In this document: one piece after another, positions 18,985 to 25,568 of the stretch
Position numbering within the stretch: the stretch's first letter is position 1
Layout of the letters: each line of letters starts with the position of its first letter
NCBI GenBank assembly: GCA_017409765.1
Contig: JAFQSA010000013.1
Span: 1 to 42,317, forward strand
Direction: 5' to 3'
Length of the DNA stretch: 42,317 bases
Source: Clostridia bacterium
GTDB taxonomy: Bacteria > Bacillota > Clostridia > Christensenellales > CAG-314
The notes under the pieces: generated by a model
The model's database searches: none
What the model saw: only the letters and a program-made list of their open reading frames with translations
What the model was told of the DNA's origin: nothing
Made by a program: the position numbers and the translations under genes

Positions 18985-19444
18985 ACGTATACCTCCAATG
19001 TAAGACTTTTTGTTGTAGGTTTGTGGGCTTTTGCCCACCTAAAATTGCTGAGTTTCCCACCAAAATTAACACAAAACCTTGTAAGCGAAAATACGTTTGC
19101 GTTGTAAAACACGAACACCCCCTGCAGGGGGTGCCTCGTCGTGATGAGTTGTCCACTGCTAAAGTAAATTTGGATAATTTTGGTGGGACAATGGAAAAGA
19201 ATGAATATATATAATAAATACTTGCTAATTACATCATAAACACTGAAAATGCGAATTTCAATAGCTTTGAGGAAAGTTACAAAAAATATAAGTTTGATTC
19301 CAAAAGAAATAGTTATGGAAAACCCCTTTTGCGCAACAAAAAAGTTGACAAATTTGCTTTGCCAACTTTGGTCGAAACAGTTAATAAAAATGAAATATTT
19401 GGCGGCAAATTACCCTTTTGCCAATGGTTTTGACTACAAACAGC
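18985..19444. other. Intergenic region upstream of malic enzyme, with an 18-bp palindrome
   Basis: No gene seen. It contains the perfect palindrome CACCCCCTGCAGGGGGTG at 19116-19133, about 130 bases upstream of the malic enzyme start, flanked by ACGA and TCGT. The rest is AT-rich with no clear promoter consensus. The palindrome could be a regulator site or a fragment of an intergenic repeat. Confidence 0.5.
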
Positions 19445-19489
19445 AAAAAAGCGCCAACAAACTGCATTGTGCAAAAATTTGTTGACGCT
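19445..19489 (-). terminator. Intrinsic terminator of the LysR gene
   Basis: Twelve-base arms (19450-19461 and 19478-19489, one mismatch) are followed on the minus strand by six T residues (19450-19445), 34 nt after the LysR stop codon. Confidence 0.75.
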
Positions 19490-19522
19490 TGTAGTATTCA
19501 AAAAGATAAAGTTATAACATAG

Positions 19523-20404
19523 TTACTTTTCTGCTGTGGGTTTTAGGGTGCGTTTGAGATATCTGCGCACCAAGTTTACGTGGGAGTAGTCGGGCAATTT
19601 TGCATCCCAAACAAGGCCGATTTGCAACATGATGGGCTCTTGCATGGAAATCAGGACGTAGTCGTTGCCAACAAATCCATCTAGCATAAAACCGCAACAG
19701 TTACCGTGAGAAAGCAAGGTGAAAATGCTACTAAGTTGACTGCTATACAAAAGCACGTTGGGTTTTACGTCGGCCTCCTCGAACTTGCGCTTTAGTAGCG
19801 TGTTTTGGTAACTATCCTCGCCTAGCATACAAATTTGATGCTTGGCAAGTTCCTTAAAACTGATTGTTGTGCGGTGTGCCAAAGGGTGGGATTTGTGCAC
19901 GCACAGTTTTAGTTCCAAATCGTTAATTTTTGTGTGGCTAAATTTGCCAAGGTCTACGCAATCTAGCAAGCACAAACCAAGGTCGATTGCACCACGATCT
20001 AGCCAACGGCGAATTTCCAAACTGCCCGCCTCTTTTACATCCAGCACAATGTCCGGCAGTTGCTTTTGCATATCGGCAATGCCAGGGTAAAAGAGCATGT
20101 TGCCAATCATGGGCGCAACACCAATTTTTACCGCAAGACGCTTTTCCGCACGAGCAATCAAGTCGTTGCGAAGATCATCCGCCTGACGAAGTAGGCCATC
20201 CGCCTTTTGTTGGAGCCACTTGCCGTCATCCGTCAATTCCAAGTGGTTATTGTTGCGCAAAAACAGCACGATGTTGTACTCGCTTTCCAAATCGCGAATG
20301 GCTTGGGATATTGCCGGTTGCGACACAAACAATGCTTTGGACGCGCGAGAAAAACTGCCATACTTGCATACTGTCAAAAAATACTTCAGTTGAGTGAGTT
20401 TCAT
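19523..20404 (-). CDS. LysR-family transcriptional regulator
   Basis: A 293-residue LysR regulator. The N-terminal winged helix-turn-helix covers residues 1-60 (LKYFLTVCKYGSFSRASKALFVSQ and the PAISQAIRDLE recognition helix), and an effector-binding domain follows from about residue 90. GGGAGG before the ATG fixes the start. It has its own promoter (20465-20493) and terminator (19445-19489), so it is monocistronic. Position upstream of malic enzyme, and the D-malate-type dehydrogenase further along the same strand, suggest it controls malate/tartrate catabolism, as DmlR/TtdR-type LysR proteins do. The inducer cannot be inferred. Confidence 0.88.
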   Translation of the reverse strand: MKLTQLKYFLTVCKYGSFSRASKALFVSQPAISQAIRDLESEYNIVLFLRNNNHLELTDDGKWLQQKADGLLRQADDLRNDLIARAEKRLAVKIGVAPMIGNMLFYPGIADMQKQLPDIVLDVKEAGSLEIRRWLDRGAIDLGLCLLDCVDLGKFSHTKINDLELKLCVHKSHPLAHRTTISFKELAKHQICMLGEDSYQNTLLKRKFEEADVKPNVLLYSSQLSSIFTLLSHGNCCGFMLDGFVGNDYVLISMQEPIMLQIGLVWDAKLPDYSHVNLVRRYLKRTLKPTAEK

Positions 20405-20428
20405 AGGGACACCTCCCCCAAATTTTTT

Positions 20429-20454
20429 GTTGTTGAAACAACCCTTTCAACAAC
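20429..20454 (-). promoter_or_regulatory. Perfect inverted repeat in the LysR leader
   Basis: GTTGTTGAAA and TTTCAACAAC are perfect 10-base arms around CAACCC. It lies just downstream of the predicted transcription start (about 20458) and ahead of the ribosome binding site. It could be an autoregulatory operator or a leader hairpin. Confidence 0.55.
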
Positions 20455-20464
20455 TATTGCTTAT

Positions 20465-20493
20465 AGTATACCAAACTGTTGGGAAAAATTCAA
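20465..20493 (-). promoter_or_regulatory. LysR gene promoter
   Basis: On the minus strand, TTGAAT (20493-20488) and TATACT (20470-20465) with a 17-nt spacer. Confidence 0.65.
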
Positions 20494-20880
20494 TAGCAAG
20501 TTGAATTTTTTTAATTTGGATGTTTTGCAATATGCAGTGCGAAAAAATAAAAACACGCTTTAACTCTAGGCATAATTTCCACAAACAAAAAAGTCTTTGG
20601 TAGAAAGTGATTGGACTAAAATACTGTTTTAGTTTGGATGTTTTGCGTAGCACTTCAAACACCACCACTGGCACAAAAGGTCATGCCAAAAGCGCACAAA
20701 CACAGCAATACGCAAGACATTTTTGAGGAAAATCGCGCACATGTGGTTGTTTTTTGCAAGGTACGTGGTTTGTTTTGGAAAATTTGTTACGTTGGAAAAG
20801 TGCTCATAACCAAGATATATTTTGGCAATTTGTTGGCATTTTGCATTGTAGTTACATCAAAGTGCACTATCAATTCGAAG
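20494..20880. other. Intergenic region left of the split tRNA
   Basis: About 390 bases without a supported gene. Open frames crossing it run into the tRNA fragment and lack ribosome binding sites. No other structure was recognised. Confidence 0.5.
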
Positions 20881-20910
20881 AAAAAAGGACACTTGTCGGA
20901 GTGTCCTTTT
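20881..20910 (-). terminator. Terminator of the disrupted host tRNA-Arg
   Basis: AAAAGGACACT (20883-20893) pairs with AGTGTCCTTTT (20900-20910) around a 6-nt loop; on the minus strand it ends in six T. It begins 5 nt after the CCA of the tRNA 3' half, as expected for the original tRNA gene. Confidence 0.8.
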
Positions 20911-20914
20911 GTTT

Positions 20915-20951
20915 TGGCCTTCCCGTCGGGACTCGAACCCAAATCTGTCGA
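20915..20951 (-). pseudogene. 3' half of disrupted tRNA-Arg(CCU), nucleotides 39-76
   Basis: Read on the minus strand: 3' side of the anticodon stem (TCGAC), variable loop AGAT, T arm TTGGG-TTCGAGT-CCCGA, acceptor strand CGGGAAG, discriminator G and encoded CCA. The acceptor strand pairs over all seven positions with CTTTCCG at 31871-31865 (one G-U), and CGAC pairs with GTCG at 31844-31841. The two pieces are therefore halves of one gene split by the island. Bases 37-39 at this junction read CCT rather than a standard AA plus pairing G, so the exact crossover is unclear. Confidence 0.88.
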
Positions 20952-20953
20952 GG

Positions 20954-20959
20954 AGGAGG
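20954..20959. repeat. Left copy of the short att-like repeat AGGAGG
   Basis: AGGAGG is shared with 31835-31840 at the right junction. Using this register rebuilds an anticodon arm of the correct 17-nt length when the outer host sequences are joined. Confidence 0.5.
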
Positions 20960-21097
20960 ATATATCTGACCCTAATGTAGAGTTTGCAAAATACCTAAAA
21001 TGCATATTTTACACCATTTTCGCCGTTTACTTGCCATATTTTGCGTAATTTTTACGCCGTTTGATAACTTTTATAGCGTTCAAAAAACCAAGGCAAC

Positions 21098-21124
21098 CAA
21101 AAAGGTCACCAAATTTGATGACCT
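21098..21124 (-). terminator. Terminator of the 325-residue hypothetical gene
   Basis: AGGTCA (21103-21108) and TGACCT (21119-21124) form the stem, followed on the minus strand by a run of T (21102-21098), right after the stop codon at 21132. Confidence 0.65.
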
Positions 21125-21131
21125 AGTTTTT

Positions 21132-22109
21132 TTATGGTAATCCAAAGTATTCGTGAGGATAGCGCATTTTTTGAATAGCGTTATAGAAGTAATCAGCGTA
21201 ATTCCAGTCAGCCTCATCAACGTTTTCTTTTAAGAAATGAACACAATAATCGTCGAAGAATTTCACTAACTTGTCCAAGAGCGCGTCAATATAGTTTTCT
21301 TCAAGAATAATCCAGTTGCCAGCAAACATGCCGTTTTCGTATTCCTGCTTTATTGTGCCGTTTTCTACGCTACGGACATTTTTGGGATAAAACTTTTTCA
21401 GCCTATTATAAGCCTCAATGGTATTATGCTTTAAGAAATTGTTGATTTTATGCAACAAGTCATACGCATCGTATTCTTTCAAATGACTAATTTTTTTACC
21501 TGCTTTGTCATTTTGTAAGCCATCGGAAAATTTACGGAATGAATTAAAACCATAATCCTTACCTTTATAACCAAGTTCACACATCACGATAAGCGTATAA
21601 CGGTCAATTTCAGCCGCTAATTTTGAGATGAAAGAACAATACAACGATTGAATAACGCTATTGTATTTTTTATAACGACGCATCATTGCAAATACAGCGT
21701 CTTCTTCAACTGAATCAATATCCTCAGATGAAGAAATCATAGATAATCCGTTAAGCCTTGCGTTTTCACGAACTTGATCAGGAGTGCGTATAAATTGAAA
21801 AATAGGTTTATATTCCTGAAACCAGTCAGCCTTAAACCCTAAAATCAAGTCCCTAAACACATTGACTTTGTAGTCATACTTCGTTTTTTTCGCTGGAATA
21901 AAACAACCTTCGTTGACGTCTTCCCATTCCTTAGGGATAAAGTCAGTAATACCTATTTCGTTGCAAACTTTCTTATAGCGAGCAATGTCAATATGTAATT
22001 TTCCGTCAATTTCGTGCAGTCCCCAGCAAGCAGGATCTTTTTGTTCGGGATTATACCACGACTGTTCTTTTGAAAACTTTGAGTAGTCAAATTGTTTTGT
22101 TTGTTTCAT
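21132..22109 (-). CDS. Hypothetical protein of the island, 325 residues
   Basis: I do not recognise the family. The protein is soluble, without signal peptide or membrane segments, rich in aromatic and charged residues, and probably largely helical in its second half. A segment near residues 225-235 (HKINNFLKHNT) resembles the helix turn seen in some HEPN-like proteins but lacks a preceding Arg, so I do not assign it. AAGGAG lies 8 nt before the ATG. The gene has a strong promoter (22179-22207) and its own terminator, so it is an independent unit at the left end of the island, pointing outwards. Cargo or anti-phage accessory are both possible. Confidence 0.75.
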   Translation of the reverse strand: MKQTKQFDYSKFSKEQSWYNPEQKDPACWGLHEIDGKLHIDIARYKKVCNEIGITDFIPKEWEDVNEGCFIPAKKTKYDYKVNVFRDLILGFKADWFQEYKPIFQFIRTPDQVRENARLNGLSMISSSEDIDSVEEDAVFAMMRRYKKYNSVIQSLYCSFISKLAAEIDRYTLIVMCELGYKGKDYGFNSFRKFSDGLQNDKAGKKISHLKEYDAYDLLHKINNFLKHNTIEAYNRLKKFYPKNVRSVENGTIKQEYENGMFAGNWIILEENYIDALLDKLVKFFDDYCVHFLKENVDEADWNYADYFYNAIQKMRYPHEYFGLP

Positions 22110-22178
22110 GATTTTTACTCCTTGTTATTATAATCCTTTATAATAGAGCAAAACCCTGTTGGGAAACCTACTGTTAAT

Positions 22179-22207
22179 ATTATAACACTCCCTAGCAAAA
22201 AAATCAA
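22179..22207 (-). promoter_or_regulatory. Promoter of the 325-residue hypothetical gene
   Basis: On the minus strand, TTGATT (22207-22202), 17-nt spacer, TATAAT (22184-22179), about 70 nt before the ATG at 22109. Confidence 0.7.
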
Positions 22208-22245
22208 CCGTAAATAAACCATATAAGAAAAAGCGTGATAAAATT

Positions 22246-22310
22246 AAAATCGCTCACATATTAGCAATTTAAGCCAAAAACAATACAAAATTGCTCATAT
22301 ATTAACACTT
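22246..22310. repeat. Pair of imperfect 24-bp direct repeats
   Basis: 22246-22269 and 22287-22310 share AAAAT..CTCA.ATATTA.CA.TT, spaced 41 bases start to start. They lie between the hypothetical gene promoter and the integrase stump. They could be arm-type integrase sites or regulator sites. Confidence 0.4.
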
Positions 22311-22386
22311 TTTTGTTTGTAAAATTTAACCCGTTTTCGTTGGGCTCTTGAAAACCTTTACGGTATACTTTGCTTAACAATAATAT

Positions 22387-22880
22387 ATGGAAACAAAAAT
22401 GGCAAGTATATATAGGTTTATGTTAAAGAACAGAAAGACCTTTCAAGGGCTCGACCGGCAAGGAAACCAAGGCGACCCACACTATAAAGGCAAAAAGTTG
22501 CTTGGTACAATGACAGCGGAAACGGCGGTTCGTGCGATATCGTCTACTACGATAACTCATTCGCACCTATCCTGGAAGAAACGATAAAGCGCTACTTTAA
22601 GGAACGACCGATAATCACGGAGTACGGTGGAAATATTTACCCCGGCACAATAAACACGTGGATGAAACGGATATGTCAGACGGCAGGACTTGAAGAACCA
22701 ACCGTCCACAGCCTTAGGCGCACGAACATCACTATGCAAATTGCCGCAGGAGTTTCTATCGTAACGGTTGCAGGTCGAGCGGGTCACGCGCGAACCAGCA
22801 CGACCACCGACATATACAGTCACTTCCTAAAAACAGCCGACCGTTCCGCCGCCCAAAAACTGGAAGAGATATTCGACTGA
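22387..22880 (+). pseudogene. Tyrosine recombinase remnant (integrase stump)
   Basis: The last 110 or so residues of a phage-type integrase are readable in one frame up to the stop at 22880. They contain the catalytic block HSLRRT, the second histidine in GRAGHARTSTTTD and the nucleophile tyrosine in DIYSH. The N-terminal half, including the first catalytic arginine, is missing or scrambled; an ATG-started frame at 22387-22587 is in a different frame and ends early. In related full-length integrases this block is preceded by about 250 residues. The remnant shows that the island was inserted, or evolved from something inserted, by a tyrosine recombinase that is now inactive. Confidence 0.75.
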
Positions 22881-22889
22881 ACATAAAGA

Positions 22890-22921
22890 CCCTAACACAC
22901 GCTGTTGGGATCATTTTTTAT
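22890..22921 (+). terminator. Terminator after the integrase stump
   Basis: CCTAACA (22891-22897) pairs with TGTTGGG (22903-22909, one G-U), followed by ATCATTTTTTATT. Confidence 0.65.
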
Positions 22922-22930
22922 TGTCCTTTT

Positions 22931-22949
22931 TCTAAAGAAATTCTTTAGA
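22931..22949. promoter_or_regulatory. Palindromic operator candidate upstream of the XRE controller
   Basis: TCTAAAGAAATTCTTTAGA is a perfect palindrome with 9-base arms and a single central base. It ends 16 nt upstream of the -35 box of the controller promoter. Small XRE controllers of restriction-modification loci bind short palindromes near their own promoters, so autoregulation is a reasonable inference. Confidence 0.5.
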
Positions 22950-22965
22950 TATGCGAAGAGCCTAC

Positions 22966-22994
22966 TTGATTAAATTTTTTATTTGTGGTACAAT
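22966..22994 (+). promoter_or_regulatory. Promoter of the XRE controller
   Basis: TTGATT (22966-22971), 17-nt spacer, TACAAT (22989-22994), about 30 nt upstream of the ATG. Confidence 0.7.
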
Positions 22995-23023
22995 GATAAA
23001 AATACCGTTCAAGGGGAATTTTT

Positions 23024-23233
23024 ATGGCAGTAAGTTACGACAAATTGTGGAAAAAACTTATAGATAAAAAGATGACAAAGAACGCACTACGCGTGCAGGC
23101 TGAAATGTCTTCTTCCACCATGGCAAAGATGAGCAAAAACGAGACCGTATCAATGGACGTAATGCTCCGCATTTGCAAGGTATTACAATGCAATATCGGC
23201 GACATAATGGATGCTACAGAGGAAGAAATTTAA
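23024..23233 (+). CDS. Small XRE/Cro-type helix-turn-helix regulator
   Basis: A 69-residue protein that is essentially one Cro/C1-type helix-turn-helix domain, with the recognition region MSSSTMAKMSKNETVSMDVMLRIC-like in order and the common end CKVLQCNIGDIMD. AAGGGG precedes the ATG. Proteins of this size act as dimeric regulators, including the controller (C) proteins of type II restriction-modification systems. It is transcribed toward the restriction genes, and a perfect palindrome lies just upstream of its promoter. An alternative is a simple mobile-element regulator unrelated to restriction control. Confidence 0.85.
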   Translation: MAVSYDKLWKKLIDKKMTKNALRVQAEMSSSTMAKMSKNETVSMDVMLRICKVLQCNIGDIMDATEEEI

Positions 23234-23264
23234 GAATCACGACAGACTGTTGTCATATTTGATA

Positions 23265-23273
23265 TGGTATAAT
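23265..23273 (+). promoter_or_regulatory. Extended -10 promoter of the HNH gene
   Basis: TGGTATAAT (23265-23273) is an extended -10 element without a good -35, 44 nt upstream of the ATG at 23317. Confidence 0.5.
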
Positions 23274-23316
23274 ACCTAAAAAGAGCCTTTTCCTTTTGAC
23301 AACTAAGGATATTAGA

Positions 23317-23882
23317 ATGACACAAAAGGAAACAGTAAAACAATATTTTTTAACTCATCCAAATGTTGAGCTCCCTACAGCAGAAGTTGTAGATTGGGTA
23401 AAACAAGAATATGAACATGTAGAAGGAAAAAACTTTTCGCGACGCAGATAGGCAAATTAGCACGCTTTATGATGAGGGATTTTTACAAAAAATAAGCACT
23501 GGTATATACAAATACGACCCTGATGCTGTTACAGAAAATGAAGACCTTGATTTTTCACAAGAAATTATTGACGCTGCTAAACGACGTGATAACTATAAAT
23601 GTGTTGTCTGTGGGAAAAGCGAAGCTGAGGGATCTCGTATTATGGTTGATCATATTAAAGCCAGACACAGCGGAGGGCTCCCTACACTTGATAATGCACA
23701 AACACTTTGGGGTAATTGTCATAGTTTGAAACATACATATGGGCAAACTGTATTCGGCAAAAAGATCTTTTTCGTTTAGGAGAAAAGCTGTACAAGCAAA
23801 TAATGAAACCATGTTAAATTTTATAAATGACATTTTAGAGGTATATAGCAACCATCATATTGATGATGAAATTCAAGATTAA
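23317..23882 (+). pseudogene. HNH-family type II restriction endonuclease, frameshifted
   Basis: The ATG at 23317 follows AAGGAT. Residues 1-40 begin a winged-helix domain, but the frame ends at 23451; the same protein continues in another frame with DADRQISTLYDEGF, a linker and an HNH nuclease domain carrying CVVCG, VDHIKARHSGG, and the final N..H of GNCHSLKH. Two further frame changes near 23760 and 23803 are needed to reach the end at about 23882. All three breaks are single-base changes at or next to homopolymer or short-repeat runs. Either the gene is decaying or the assembly has indel errors. A repaired protein would be about 188 residues and a plausible restriction enzyme for one of the methyltransferases downstream. 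Confidence 0.75.
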
Positions 23883-23896
23883 CTAAGGAGAAAATT

Positions 23897-24733
23897 ATGA
23901 ATACAGAGCATCTTGACAATTTATATAAGGAATTTGATATTGCCAACTTGCCTTTTGGTATTGTTCACGATAAACTCGGCGATGTTTATGAAAAATATTG
24001 CGTAGAAATTTTGGAAAATCCTCAATTTTTAACAATGTCAAAAACAGGAAACTACTACACCAACCAAGAATACAAGATTTTCTTGGAATTGCTTGCAATT
24101 AATAGCATTGGTACTTTGTCTGATATTTTTAACATCAAGGAAATTAAGGCGAGTGACCCTATTCCTCCAAGAATGAGCCACGGATTATCCAAAACAGACG
24201 TTATTATGAAAGTTATTTATAATGACGGCACATATAAACGCTTTCCTATTAGTTGCAAACAGTCTACTGTTCCCAAGGTTGCTTTTGCGGAATTTGATGT
24301 GGATACCATATGTCGTGAAATAGGTATTCCAGAAGGAAGATTAAAATACTTAATGGAAAAACATCAACGTGACGCTTCGGCTATTAATTTTACGGCTGCA
24401 GAAAAACAAGAACTTGCAAATTTGCTACGCCCCATTGCTCGAAATTTTGTTCGTTGGGTAGTAACAGGTAGTCCTGTTGAGGCACCTGATAACATTTGCA
24501 TTCCAACATCAATCATTAAATTCGATTTACGTAAGCCACGTGATAGATATGATATTGACGTTGAAAATGGTGATTTTTCTTTCCAAAATTACAAAGTTTA
24601 TACAATTGACCAATATATCGACACCATTATGTTAAACAAAAAAGGAAACATAAAACCTGGTGGCTTTGGAACAGGACTTTCCTGGACTTACGCGACAGGT
24701 TCTAAAGGCAAGAAAATTCAGTTTAAGGGTTAA
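23897..24733 (+). CDS. MspI-like type II restriction endonuclease
   Basis: A 278-residue protein that resembles R.MspI (recognition CCGG) over its whole length. Shared landmarks are LGDVYEKY near residue 30, the SKTD site around Asp101, the FAEFDVDTIC segment and the C-terminal run ending GTGLSWTYATGSKGKK. From memory, MspI uses an Asp and an NxK pair of the PD-(D/E)XK type; here Asp101 and Lys121 are kept while the Asn position is Ser119. It would cut unmodified DNA in the cytoplasm. AAGGAG fixes the start, 14 nt after the HNH gene end. Its cognate methyltransferase should be a C5 enzyme, most likely the one at 25569-26906 or 26937-27932. CCGG specificity is inferred from homology. Confidence 0.85.
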   Translation: MNTEHLDNLYKEFDIANLPFGIVHDKLGDVYEKYCVEILENPQFLTMSKTGNYYTNQEYKIFLELLAINSIGTLSDIFNIKEIKASDPIPPRMSHGLSKTDVIMKVIYNDGTYKRFPISCKQSTVPKVAFAEFDVDTICREIGIPEGRLKYLMEKHQRDASAINFTAAEKQELANLLRPIARNFVRWVVTGSPVEAPDNICIPTSIIKFDLRKPRDRYDIDVENGDFSFQNYKVYTIDQYIDTIMLNKKGNIKPGGFGTGLSWTYATGSKGKKIQFKG

Positions 24734-24803
24734 TTCTTCTTTCGAGGCCTTTTCGCTGGATATGTAAATTTATTTCCAGTATAATCGTCTCAAGGAGTTA
24801 TAA

Positions 24804-25568
24804 ATGAGAAACAGAAAATACTTCGAAGAAGAAAACGCAACAATTTTATATGCGGACACGCTTACAACACGATTGATTTCAGAAGAAAGTATTGACCTAA
24901 TCGTCACTTCGCCACCATACAATTTGAACATAGATTATAAATCTTGCAATGATGCTCAGCCTTATGAAGAATACCTAAAGTTCACCAAAACATGGCTTAA
25001 GCGTTGCTTAAAGTGGTTGAAAAACGACGGCAGAATGTGCCTTAATATTCCTCTAGATAAAAATAAAGGCGGCCATCAAAGCGTAGGTCCAGATATAATT
25101 GAAATAGCCAAAAAAGTCGGATTCAAATACCATTCCACCATTATATGGAACGAAGGCAATATTTCTAAAAGTTCAGCCTGGGGGTCTTGGATGAGTGCGT
25201 CCTGCCCCTATGTAATAGCACCTGTTGAACTAATCGTGTTGCTGTACAAAGGTGAATGGAAAAAACGCAGTGGTAGCAAACAATCTGATATAACTAGAAA
25301 CGAATTCATTTCTTGGACAAATGGCGTGTGGACATTTAGGGGTGAAAGCAAAAGAAAGATCGGTCACCCCGCACCATTCCCAGTAGAATTGCCAAAGCGC
25401 TGTATAAAACTATTCAGTTATGTCGGCGACACAGTTTTAGACCCATTCATGGGTAGCGGTTCAACTGTAATAGCAGCAAAACAAAATAATAGACACGGAA
25501 TTGGCATTGATTTTGAAATAGATTACTGTCAACTTGCCATGGAGCGAATTTTAAAGGAGACTAAATAG
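24804..25568 (+). CDS. Amino-methyltransferase of the beta class (m4C or m6A)
   Basis: A 254-residue DNA methyltransferase with the catalytic motif TSPPYN at residues 35-40 before the SAM-binding motif DPFMGSGST near residue 216, which is the beta-class order. SPPY motifs are most often seen in N4-cytosine methyltransferases, but N6-adenine cannot be excluded. AAGGAG precedes the ATG, and TATAAT at 24779-24784 suggests an internal promoter. The next gene starts right after its stop codon. It may protect against the HNH nuclease, or pair with the adjacent C5 enzyme at an asymmetric site needing two methyltransferases. Confidence 0.85.
   Translation: MRNRKYFEEENATILYADTLTTRLISEESIDLIVTSPPYNLNIDYKSCNDAQPYEEYLKFTKTWLKRCLKWLKNDGRMCLNIPLDKNKGGHQSVGPDIIEIAKKVGFKYHSTIIWNEGNISKSSAWGSWMSASCPYVIAPVELIVLLYKGEWKKRSGSKQSDITRNEFISWTNGVWTFRGESKRKIGHPAPFPVELPKRCIKLFSYVGDTVLDPFMGSGSTVIAAKQNNRHGIGIDFEIDYCQLAMERILKETK

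Noticed and set aside
20638-21048. 136-residue open frame across the left island junction
   Set aside because: It runs through the tRNA terminator, the tRNA 3' half and the junction itself, so it cannot be a conserved gene.
24804-25568. Assigning the beta-class methyltransferase firmly as N4-cytosine
   Set aside because: TSPPY favours m4C but does not exclude m6A, so only the class is given.
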